Source: Pycnopodia helianthoides (taxonomy: Eukaryota > Echinodermata > Asteroidea > Forcipulatida > Asteriidae). Taken from it: DNA of 64,000 bases. Shown one piece after another: positions 28,001-40,000 of the stretch. The stretch spans positions 3,430,001-3,494,000 of the forward strand of contig CM063258.1 of NCBI GenBank assembly GCA_032158295.1, read 5' to 3'. Below the pieces are notes generated by a model, which worked only from the letters and a program-made list of their open reading frames with translations, was not told where the DNA came from and ran no database searches. The position numbers and the translations under genes are program-made. The stretch's first letter is position 1; each line of letters starts with the position of its first letter.

Positions 28001-31000
28001 GGGAGACTTCTCAGTTCTGAAAAGAACTGTCCTGTCCTATTAATAATTTACATTAAAAAAATATACATCTGAAGAAAAAAAACGTTACTGGGAGGAAATA
28101 AATTGCGCTTTGGTAATTAGTAAGTGCACATAAAAAGGAGTAGGGCTGTGGAGGTACCTCTTTGTGAGCTATTTAGGGGTTGCTAGTTTATTTGAGTTCC
28201 CCTGAACCCGGCTGTGTTAATCCCCCTCTGGTTTGTGGCGTGTCGTGGCCGGGCGGTCTAGTTCTTCCGGACCCAAGCTCTGGTGTTGTCAGCAGCAGAG
28301 CGTGGGTTCGAATCCCGGTCATGACACTTGTGCCCATTTGAGCAAGGCACTTTACCCATAATTGCTTCGTACAAAGTTGGGAAGGTAGTGCATTCTGCTC
28401 TACCAGCCAGGCTCTTAGTGGACCGACACCCATGCCTACGTCCTTACGGACTGTGAAGAGGGTAATCCTGTTTCAGCCCCAGGAGTAGGTGGCAATGTGC
28501 CCCTGGTGTCAGTTGATTTGGGTCGACAGCCCAAGTCAGTTAAGTGTAGCCCTTACCTTAAAGTGGAGCCTTGTGAGTTGGGCAATATCTCATGAAAAAT
28601 AATAAAATATTAACGGAATTGCTCTGATTTCAAGAAGGAATTTGAAAATGTGTGGCATAATTTGTCACGACGAGACTGGCGGGTTAGTATATTGCACTTT
28701 TCTAGAGCATCTTCACAGCTTTGATAGTTTTTACCTACATAATTTTAGACATTGCTCAAATCAATCAGGGAGATATTTAGAATTACATTCAACACAATAG
28801 GGAAAAAGGTTTCCATAATCAGGGAAATTTTCAACTGTTCATCAGAACATGGAAAGATTGGTTGATTTTCAGGGAACCCCCTGCAGAAACAGGGAGATTT
28901 AGCAGCTCTGCTATTGTACAAAATAGCAGAACATGTACATGTGATTTTATTAAACACTAACGATTCGCCCTTTGCACGGTCAGCCATTTGCGTGTAGAGC
29001 CTCAAATTAGGGACAGCAGTGAATTAAAAGAATTATACAACTCTGTATTGAAACTATTTCAAATATACCCAGTCAGTTTCCCTTCTGGTTTCTTACTTGA
29101 TATCTTTACATCAAGTAAAAAAAAATTCACAAGCAGAGACCATTGTCTGAATTCGGGTTAAAAGTCCAAAGTTTCCATCGCTAAATAAATTTAGGACGAC
29201 ATAAACAACCAAACCAGGGACCGTGATCATTGAGCTGCTTAAAGCACACACCAATTGTGCTTACCAGAATAAGGTTACCAGCCAAATTACCATTCGGCGC
29301 TGTGGCTAGTTTCCTGTTTGAGATTTGCTGAGCAGAAAATTGTTAAGCGAAATTTTCCTGCTTAAAGACCAGCTTGAACGGACTCGGCAACAAGTGATCT
29401 TTGCTGACATTCATTTCATATGTTTTCAATGAGGAAATTGAGTTCACGTGAGATTAAACAGATTTAAGATTAAAAGAACAGGAACACCAATCATTTGAAA
29501 ATAACCCTTCTCTGGTGCTTTTCAGATAGATTAACGAGAAGCCCTGTTACGTCATCACCCACGTTATGTCATTTGTGGGAGCTTCATTTTCGTTTTGTCG
29601 CTTTGATGCATTATGGAGGTATAACAAAGCAACATCCAACAGATGACGTCAAAGTATTGTCATTTTTACACACGTCGTCAACGGCAGAAGTGTCAAAACC
29701 TTGAGGTTCTGGCCTAATTTCAGAAGTGTCAAAAATATTAAAACTACAATTAAAGGAACATTACAGAATTGGTAAGAAAAGAACTTGTAAAATATACTTT
29801 TTGATCACAGATTTACATAAAACTTACACGGTCTAATGATGATGATAGTAGAAAATATCCCTTGAAATAATTCTGTCTGAAATGCCATAATTGATGAGAA
29901 ATGAATAAACTAATTTTCCGATTGGAGTTTATCGCTCAGTGAGCGTTTTATTCATTTGTTGAATCTATATGATTTCATGCAAATGTGTAATTGGTTTTTC
30001 TCAAACTTCCACAGGTTTGTCAGTTTATGTATATGATGGATTACATAAAGTGCTTACACTGCCAGCAAATGTTTTGTTAGCAAAAACCAATTCTGTAATG
30101 TTCCTTTAAATGATAAACAAACATATTATAAACAATTTTCGTTGACAATTTTTTGCTCAAGTAGCTACTTAAGTGGCTCTGTGAAAGTGGGACTAGGATA
30201 TTATTTGGGGGGGACCTTTTAAAACCTGTGCATGCCTTTCAAGGAGCACTGTCAATTTTTGATCCGTGCTCAAAATTGGCTACGGTTGGGGCTGTTGCTA
30301 ATGGTGTTGCTACGGGCATCCCACGCTCCAACGCTTGTTCACATGACGATCACACAGCACGGCCGATGATTCTGCTCATTTTGACACGGCCTGATTACTG
30401 TCAGACGAAATAAACCAAGGCTTCGTGGTAGACGCCAAAGCACCTGTGTGTGAAATCCATGCCGTAATGGTGCAAAGAAAAATCAAGACAAAACCCTGGA
30501 CATTTAGTTTTGAACACAACCTACTCTAAACTACCCTTCTTCCAGAAATTTTTCTGATATCTTTTTCTTCTTCTCTTGCCGACCTCTCTTTTCATCATTT
30601 TTAGTAGATCCTTTTTTCCCATGCTGGCCTCCTACCTTTGGAATCAACCGCCACTCAGAATGTAGCCTAACTGCCCTTTTTAGTAATTTCAACGACCTAT
30701 TTTAAACTACCCTTCTTCCAGAAATGTTTCTGATATCTTTTTCCTTCTCTCACCGACCTCTCTTTTCTTAAATTTTAGTAGATCTTTTTCCCATGCTGGC
30801 CCATTTACCTTCGGAATCAACTCCCACTCAGAATACATACAGGGCTAGAATTTGGGGGGAAAACCCACAAGACCGCAGGGCTTGTAGCTAAAAATATTTA
30901 CTGGACCAGAATTTTGAGTACAAGACCAGAATTGAAGTGAGAAGAAAAAACCTAAACAGGTTAATAATTGAACTGTTTGAATTTGAAAAAGCACTAAGAG

Positions 31001-34000
31001 AAGATTGATCTCTTTTGTATATTATGGGTAAGTAGTCTTCGATAATCAACAGAATTGTATTTATCAGACTGAAGTCAACATTTGAACACAAACACAAGAC
31101 CGCCGGACTTGTCCGAACATGAGTTTACTGGCCCGATGCTAAAATCACTGGCCTCGGGCCTGCGGTCCAGTGTCAAATTCGAGCCCTGACATAGCCTAAT
31201 TGCCCTTTAGTAATTTCAAGGTTGCTCTCAAGACCCATCTCTTCCTGAATGCATATAGTACTACCATCATTTCCCTCTGCTGGTAATTTGGCTTAGTCTA
31301 AGAATTGATTTTGTGTTATATTATTAATACATGTGCATTGTGTTTTTTTGTTATTGTACAGCACCATAAGCATCAAGTCTTAACCTTGACAGGTACCAGC
31401 GCATTAAAGCGCTCTTATTATTATTATTATTATTATTTTATTACATGTATTATGGCCCTCACCTTGAGAGATAGTTTTACGGCAATGTGAACGATGACCA
31501 CATCCCTGAATATTTCAAAAACACAACATATAAGTACTGAGTATACAGTGCTTTATGTACATCGGGGTAAAGACCAAATAATATATATTTTGAAAACGCC
31601 CTTTCAAAATCACAGTTCAACCGTCTGCACATGTCATGCAATGCAAATCATTGCCAAAGCTCGGATTTGGGGGGAAAAAAATCCGCTAGACCACAGAACT
31701 CGTATCTCAAAATGTTTACTGGACCAGATTCATACTTAGGAAAGACTTCCTTGCACAGTTTAAAGGTATTGTACACTTTTGGTAACAGCTCAAAATCAGT
31801 GTCCACATTTTGTGTGATTAAACATATGCATGAACAAACAAACCTGTGAAAGTTTGAGCTCAATTGGTCATCGAGGTCACGAGAAAATAGTGAAAAGAGA
31901 TCTTATGTGTTTTCTGTTTTTTCAAATTGTCGCGCGCGATAATTACTATTGTTTTACTCGTTTCTCAGAAACGATAGCATTTTAGGCAGAAATACTTTAA
32001 GGAACCCTTTCTACCATTACTTACTTTAAATCGTGTAAGTTATGTGTGAATCTGTGAACATTGTGTTTTTCGATCTTACCAATAGTGTACAAGGCCTTTA
32101 AGAAAGACTTCCTTGCACTGTTTAAAGCACTATTGTCAAAGGCAAGTATCTGCACTTTATCAATGTGACCAAACATATACATGAAACAACAAACTCGTGA
32201 AAGTTTAAAGGAACATTACAGAATTGGTAATTGTAAAATATACTTTTGATCACAGATTTACATAAAACTTTCACGGTCTAATGATGATGATAGTAGAAAA
32301 CATCCCTTGAAATATTTCTGTCTAAAATGCCATATTTGATGAGAAATTAATAAACTAATTTTCCGATTGGAGTTTATCGCTCAGTGAGCATTTTATTCAT
32401 TTGTTGAACCTATATGATTTCATGCAAATGTGTAATTTTTCACTATTTTCTTGTGATCCAGATGGCCGATCGATCTCAAACTTCTACAGGTTTGTCAGTT
32501 TATGTATATATGGTGGATTACATAAAGTGCTTACACTGCCAGCAACTGTTTTGTTAGCAAAAAACCAATTCTGTAATGTTCCTTTAAGCTCAATCGGTCA
32601 TCAGAGTCACGAGAAATTAGTGGAAAACCCCTATATATGTTTTGACTGTTTTCAAACATCGGGTTTGATCAAAACTAATTGTTTTACTCATTTCCTAAAA
32701 ACTAGAGCATTTCAAGGGAAGTTTCCACCATGACCATCTTTATATACTACAGTATGTAAGTTATGTGCAAATCTGTGAACATTTGTATTGTCAATGTTAC
32801 CAATGTTGTGCACACCCTTTATGCATTTTAACTGTTTTTATTTGAACAAGCACAAAATACAGGGTAAGAGACGCTTGACCTCATTTGTCTTCTAAGGATA
32901 TTACTAATATTTCAATCATTACTCAAAGCATTGAAAGTTTTTTTTTTTTTATCAAACTCAAAGTCACCATTTGAACATAATTTGTTTCTGTTCAAGAGTG
33001 AGGTACATAATTTGTTATAAATTGAATCAGAAAAAACCACCGGACTTGTCCGGTCTTGAGCTCACTGATTACTGGCCCAATGCTAAAAGTCACTGGCCTC
33101 GGTCCAGTGTAAAAATTCGAGCCCTGTTGGTGCCTTCAGAGTGGGTATAAAAGGTAAGAGACAGGCGGAGGGTTTGACCGAGTACTGTGTAGATGAAACA
33201 CTCACAGCTGGGTAGTTTCGACTTTCAGATCATTCAAAACCACAGTGGATGACATTGAAACATCCAGCAATGTGTGAGGATTTTTAAATTAACATAAAGT
33301 ACAATGAGCACAGTGAAGGAAGACCCCCCCCCAACCAAAGTGGATGACATTGAAACATCCAGCAATGTGTGAGGATTTTAAATTAACATAAAGTACAATG
33401 AGCACGGTGAAGGAAGACCCCCCCCCCCATAGTTTCAAACCATTCAAAACCACAGCGGATGACATTGAATCATTAGACAATGTGTGAGGATTTTAGAATA
33501 ACTATTGTACAGTACAATGAGTTAATAATAACACAAGTTATGTATTATTTCTTCTGTTTTGCTTGAAAGAGTGGACAGTTAAAGGAACATTACAGAACTG
33601 GTTTTTGCTAACAAAACAGTTGCTGGCAGTGTAAGCACTTTATGTAATCCACCATGTACATAAACTGACAAACCTGTAGAAGTTTGAGAACAATCGGCCA
33701 TCTGGGTCACGAAAAAATAGTGAAAAACCGATTACACATTTGCATGCAGTCGCATAGATTCAACAAATGAACAAAACGCTCACTGAGCGATAAACTCCAA
33801 TCGGAAAATTAGTTTATTCATTTCTCATCAAATATGGCATTTCAGACAGAAATATTTCAAGGGATTTTTTCTACTATCACCATCATTCGACCGTGTAAGT
33901 TTTACTTAAATCTGTGATCAAAAGTATATTTTACAAGTTTTATTCTTACCAATTCTGTAATGTTCCTTTAAATATTTTGATATAATTTTCAAAAAAGCTA

Positions 34001-37000
34001 TAAGATTTTTGTTATTCACCCCGTTTTTAAACACTTTGACAGTTTGAGCGCAAACTGCTCCATCATCTAATGTTTTTCCGGTCCTCTTTAAAGGCACAGT
34101 ACACGTTTGGTAATGACTCTGAAAATTAATGGCAATAAAACCTTACTTGGTAAGAAGTACGGCAGCTTTGGGTAGTATAATGAATTTTTTAGAAACTTTT
34201 AACTTCGAAGTACTACGGTTATGGATAAAATATATATCACTTTTTATTCCCCGAAATTTGAATCTGAGAAGCGTTTCTGTCAGAAACGTTTCTCAGCTTG
34301 TGTATTCGTATTAGGAATTATGCTTCATGCGTGGACATACATGTGTAGCCGCTCCAGATTTGTTGCGATATCTCAACACTGCTAACACCTTTTGAAATGA
34401 AACTTTCACAGGTTTAGTTTTATGGTATACATCTACAATTATATAGCTTTGAAACAAACCTGAACAAACAGTAGGCTCCAATTACCAAACGTGTACTGTG
34501 CCTTTAAAACTGTTTGAAACATGAAACCTTAAGAAGGTCTCGAAAGGAGAGTTTCACTGCTGCGTATTGTTTTGCTTTCAAGACTTGAGCTAAGGCCTTA
34601 AAAAAAAAAAAAAAATTAATTGGTGTAATGGGCCAGAACAAAAATAAGGTAGGTAGGTAGTTTTTTCCCTGCACAAAAATGACAAGTTTTCTAATTGTTT
34701 AAAGCACATGTACAACATTGGTAATTTTCAAAGAGTAGTATCCGCACTTTATGTGACCAAACAATACATAAAATAACAAACATGTGTGAAATGTTAAGCT
34801 CAATCGGTCATCGGAGTCATGAGAAAACAGTGAAAAACCCCATTATATGCTTTCACTGTTTCCAAACATCGGTTTTGGACACGCGTTATAAAGACTAATT
34901 GTTTTACTCATTTCCTAAAAACTATAGCATTTCAAGCAAAACTGTTTCAAGGGAAGTTTTCTACTATGACCATCTTTATACCCTGTAAGTTTCGTGCAAA
35001 TCCGTGAACATTTATATTTTCAATCTTACCAATGTTGTACACACCCTTTAAACTGGTAGTAAAAACAATAATAATGACAATTTATATAGCTTACATCCAT
35101 GAAACATGCTCCTGTGCGCTTAACAACTTAAAAAAAACACATTAAAATCCATATACAGTTATAAAACCTTAGAGAAAAAAACAGTTAAAAGGTCATTATA
35201 GGCAGAACCGGTACACTAACAAATCAAATAAAGGTAAAAACGGTGTAGTACTACACCATATCACAAGAAAACAAGGCTGGACGAGGCTACATGTTTTTGT
35301 TATTGTTATTGTAGCCTCGCTTAACCAGACTTCCCAGAAAGAAGCCTGTGCATTCACCATTGTGTAGCACAGCGCAGTATAGACCATGTGACCTGTGACA
35401 TCACATGTTTACAAAAGAGCCACAGAGCCTAGACTTCATACAGGCACAGCATGTACACAGCTCAATGGAAGAATACAACAAATCTTATGTTTTTATGGAG
35501 ATTGCACTGTTTGATTTTTTTCTTAACTTTTAATATGAAGAAAGGGGGACATCTCAAAAACTGTACAGCTGTTGCTTTTGTAAGTCTTGAATTTATGTGA
35601 AAATTATGACACAAAATGTACATTTTTCCATGTAGTATCTTGCCCGTCAGGAAACGCATTAGAATGTACAAGGTCACCACTCTGTAAACAAAGGTAACAT
35701 GGTCTACAGTGGGAGTCTCATTGAATGCGACTATACATGTACTAGAGTATCGGCCAGCGACGATCTTCTTACATGTTATGCAAAAACATTGTGCACTCCA
35801 CAGTTCCATGGCCGCTATTGCCATACAATTGAAGAGAGACGGTCATAAATGGTTTCAAACGTAATTGATAACGGATAGACTTTAATTATCAAATTTCTTC
35901 CCTTGATAAAAAAATATATATACCCAGGGTAGGCCGTATTTTTAGGGTCGGTCGGGTTACGCCAACACAACAATTTTAATTTTTTGTCTTTGAAGGTGGG
36001 AACATTTCTGAAAGAATAGAATTGAAACGAGCCCTCTGAAGATTGAAGCTACAAGGTCAAAGTTGAAAGCTACAAGGTCAAAGTTGAAGCTATAAGGTCA
36101 AGGTGCATAAGATTACACACAGCAAGAGATAAGCCTAATAACAACAACAACTAGTTTGTACAAGTAGTGCTTTATCTACGGGCGTTTTGAAGCGCTTGTA
36201 ATTATTTTTTTTCCAGACAGGTTTTTGAAGTTACATATGAGACCCAACCTTGTAAGGGGTTTTAAACAAGGTGCTGCGGTGCATTCAGCAGCCGCTGCCA
36301 GGAACACACCGCGACAAACCCCCTTCTCTTGAACTGGGTTCTTTTATGTGCATTACACAAGACACAGGCCCTACGGCATTACCTCCCCTCCAAAGGACGA
36401 AGCAATAATGGTCTTGCTTTTAAGGACACACAAGTGTCCAGACCGGGACTTGAACCCACACTCTGCTAATCAGAAAAGCTATATTTTGAGTCCGGTGCGA
36501 TTGCTATGGGGTTTTGCCTTGCCAATTGGAAATTTCTTGATTATATTGTAGCCCCAATATTTAAGCCATAATTTGTGGGTCGGAGTTGAATAATATCGGG
36601 GTCCAATTTTATCCAGCTGCTCGGGCAGACAATTTTGCTTAACAATTTTCTGACAAACAAAAAGTAGCAGGAAACCAGTCACGGATGGTACATGTGGAAT
36701 GGTACTTTGGCTGGCAATCTTATTACCATTTTGTTTTCACAGGACTTAGGAAAGTGCTTACAGGATATCCTTTTGGCAATTGTCAAAGACGAGTGTCTTC
36801 ACTTGGTGTATCCCAACATAATGCCACAAGTTGCAAGAAAACAATGAGAAAGAAAAAACACCCTTGTTGCATAGAATTGTGTGCTCTCAAGTGCCTGAGA
36901 CAGATTCAAATATTTTAGTGAGAAATTACCCCGTTTTTCAAAAACTACATCACTTCAGAGGGAGTCGTTTCTCACAATGTTTTATACGATCAGCAGCTCT

Positions 37001-40000
37001 CGGGTGCTCCTTACCAAGGAAGTTTTGATGGTAATGTGTGTCTTGAGTAATTACGGTTACCAAAAGTATCCACTGCCCCTAATACAATGTAAGCGCAAAG
37101 ACCAAATAATAACTTCTTTAATCCTGATGCAAAATTAACATTAAATCGTTGCAGTACATATATACCTGCTGCTAAATATAGGATTTGAACTGCCTCTAGC
37201 CACCGTTCTAGCTCAGTGGACTAGTAGTAAGACATCTGCTCTAGCGTGGCAAAGATCTTGGGTTTGAATTCCACCCGAGTGATATCAGGGTTCTGCCCGT
37301 AGTGGTTGGTGCCGGAAAACCCGCCCGGCACTCAGGATTCCCCAACCACCACTGGCAGAATTTTCTCCATTTCCGACCACCACACATTTTCCAAATTTTA
37401 AAATTACACTTGCAATTTCCTTTCAAAGGTTTTCAAAGATATGTAAAATTGGGTATTTACCAGTAAAAATGGTATCCGAAACCATTCATTTTGAGTACTT
37501 CGTTGATATGAGTATATTTTTATGTAATTGATCCATCTTGCAATGGTTTCCAGGGAAACGTTTTTCCACCACTAAAGAAATCCTGGGCAGAACCCTGCTG
37601 ATATGCCTATGGATATTTTTTTTTCACAGGACTCGGGAAAGTACTGAGTACACAGTGCTTAATACACATCGTTGTAACGGCAAAAAACAAATAAAATTAT
37701 ATATCCCCGATGCAAAATTAACATCTATTAAACCATATTCTGGTAAGCAAAATCATTTTGTGCTTAACTACTTTTGTGATTATTGCAACTCTATGAAATT
37801 GAGCCCTGGTCTTCATAAACCCAACTCCCCAAAGTCCTTTCTACCTTTGGCTAGAAACCTTCCTAGAAATCCTTCAATACCCTCCACTCCAAGGTAACTC
37901 AACCCCAAAATGTTTGGACCTGGTTAAGACTGGAATGCCTGTGCCCGGTGATAAAAGCAATTTTGTTACTTGGGCCCTCCACAATCAGTCCACTTCCTGA
38001 ATAGGAGTTTGAGGGATCTATGGTTAGGGTTAGGCCAACTTGCCAACGGGTGACCCCGAACCTATATAGGACTCTTCCTCTGCGAACACACAAAAGCACT
38101 CGCGTCATGGTTTTTCTAATAAACTATGTTTAAAGTTTGCAGAATTCTTTACGAGAGAGCAGCATTATTTCACAAAAATGACGGATTTGTGAGGAATGTA
38201 TGAATTTGTGAGGAATGTATGTAAAACCCACCGCAAAATTCTTTTTGCTGCCATGGAATGTGAATCCGGTGAAATTAGTGGCTTCTTGCCGGTACGATTT
38301 GAGTTTCACAAAACTCATTGCAGGATTGGTTAGTGAACAACGCGGCTGCGTTAATAAGTTGAGCGTTTGACGCACCTGCAAGCCAAAATGCAATTTGCCC
38401 GTAAAGATGGCGTCTACTGGGAGCTATCTATACAACTTCCTACCGACATGTTTGGACTTACATAACATTGAAATACCAGGCCCACTGATATACAAATTGT
38501 TATTTTGGCCTACAGCCCTCAGTCCTTCTGAATCCTTTGTTTTCGCAAAGAGGATGTGGACGGATTTTGGAAAGATACGGTTAGAGTAGAGGCAGTTTGG
38601 CTGGAGTGAGGCCCAATTCCTCCAATTTCCTCTATTTCCCTACAAAAACTCCACACCAAAATGTTGGGACTTGGAAAATATTGGAAAGCCTGACCCTCTG
38701 ATCTAAAGCAATGATTAATGGGTCTAACGACCCCAGTCCTTCTAAATAATCACTTTGGCGATAGACCGTTATTGAATATGACGTCACCATTCAAAAACCT
38801 GCCCTACAACATGGCGTCTGTGAGCGTGTGCGTGTACGTGAGTGCGTACTGTGCCAGAGAAGTCAAACCGGGAACGCTGCGCGCTTCATCGATGTACGCG
38901 ATTAGACGCGCATACAGTTTGCCCTACAAGATGGCGACTTTCATAGCAACAAAGGGGTTCTTCAATACGGTCTATTGGATATAGAAGAAATTGAAACTGT
39001 AAGGGTCCGCGACTAAAGACATGTAGCGGTGAACCCCACAAAAACAATGACGGCTGATGAACAAATGTCATGCCTTGTTATTATTTTGCAAGTCCTTAAC
39101 TTGTTTTGCAAAAAGACAAATTTGAGGGGTCATTTCTTGTAGGGATTGCTTATTTATTTGAAAGAAATTGAAAGGCTCTTACCCAGAGTTTGGATGGTCA
39201 GGGAATCCGAAAGGGTCCCTCTTGTACGACGGACAGAACGTCTGTAGAACGGGAATGATACCAGAGGATGGTAGCGGCATCGCTGTGAAGTAGGCTTGGG
39301 GGGGGGGAAAAAGAATTGAAGATCAGATTGATATCGGAAAGTAATACGTAACCGGTGTGGTCTTGACGCTTCGAACAGTATACTCTGCTCGTCTTTAGGA
39401 GAAAGGAGGGATGGATTTCACATTTAAGGAGAAGGTTTACTTTCTCAATTGAGGAGGAGGCTTACTTTCTCAATTGAAGAGGGTTACTTTCTCAATTGAG
39501 GAGGAGGCTTACTTTCTCAATTGAGGAGGAGGGTTACTTTCTCAATTGAGGAGGAGGGTTACTTTCTCAATTGAGGAGGAGGGTAACTTTCTCAATTGAG
39601 GAGGAGGGTTACTTTCTCAATTGAGGAGGAGGCTTACTTTCTCAATTGAGGAGGCTTACTTTCTCAATTGAGGAGGGTTACTTTCTCAATTGAGGAGGAG
39701 GGTTACTTTCTCAATTGAGGAGGAGGGTTACTTTCTCAATTGAGGAGGAGGCTTACTTTCTCAATAGAGGAGGAGGGTTACTTTCTCAATTGAGGAGGAG
39801 GGTTACTTTCTCAATAGAGGAGGGTTACTTTCTCAATTGAGGAGGAGGGTTACTTTCTCAATTGAGGAGGAGGGTTACTTTCTCAATTGAGGAGGGTGGG
39901 GGATTTGGTGTCAAGGGTCAAGATTACTTACTTTGACCCACAGGCTGTGATGGCTGCTTCTTTCGAATGAAGAGGAGTATAACAAACAGTACCAATGGGA

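Larger units (their letters stand above)
7891..39182 (-). other. Intron 3 of the ABCA2-like gene (about 31 kb)
   Basis: The protein reads directly from exon 3 to exon 4 with matching phase, and no missing block relative to ABCA2, so this whole stretch is one intron. No host exon was found in it. It holds MITEs, SINEs, LINE tails and homopolymer runs, listed separately. Confidence 0.75.

Noticed and set aside
28225..28330. tRNA-Leu-like sequence
   Set aside because: Shared head and tail with 40775 show it is a SINE.
39415..39897. Regular repeat spacing suggesting a CRISPR array
   Set aside because: No unique spacers; units are direct tandem copies within an animal intron.
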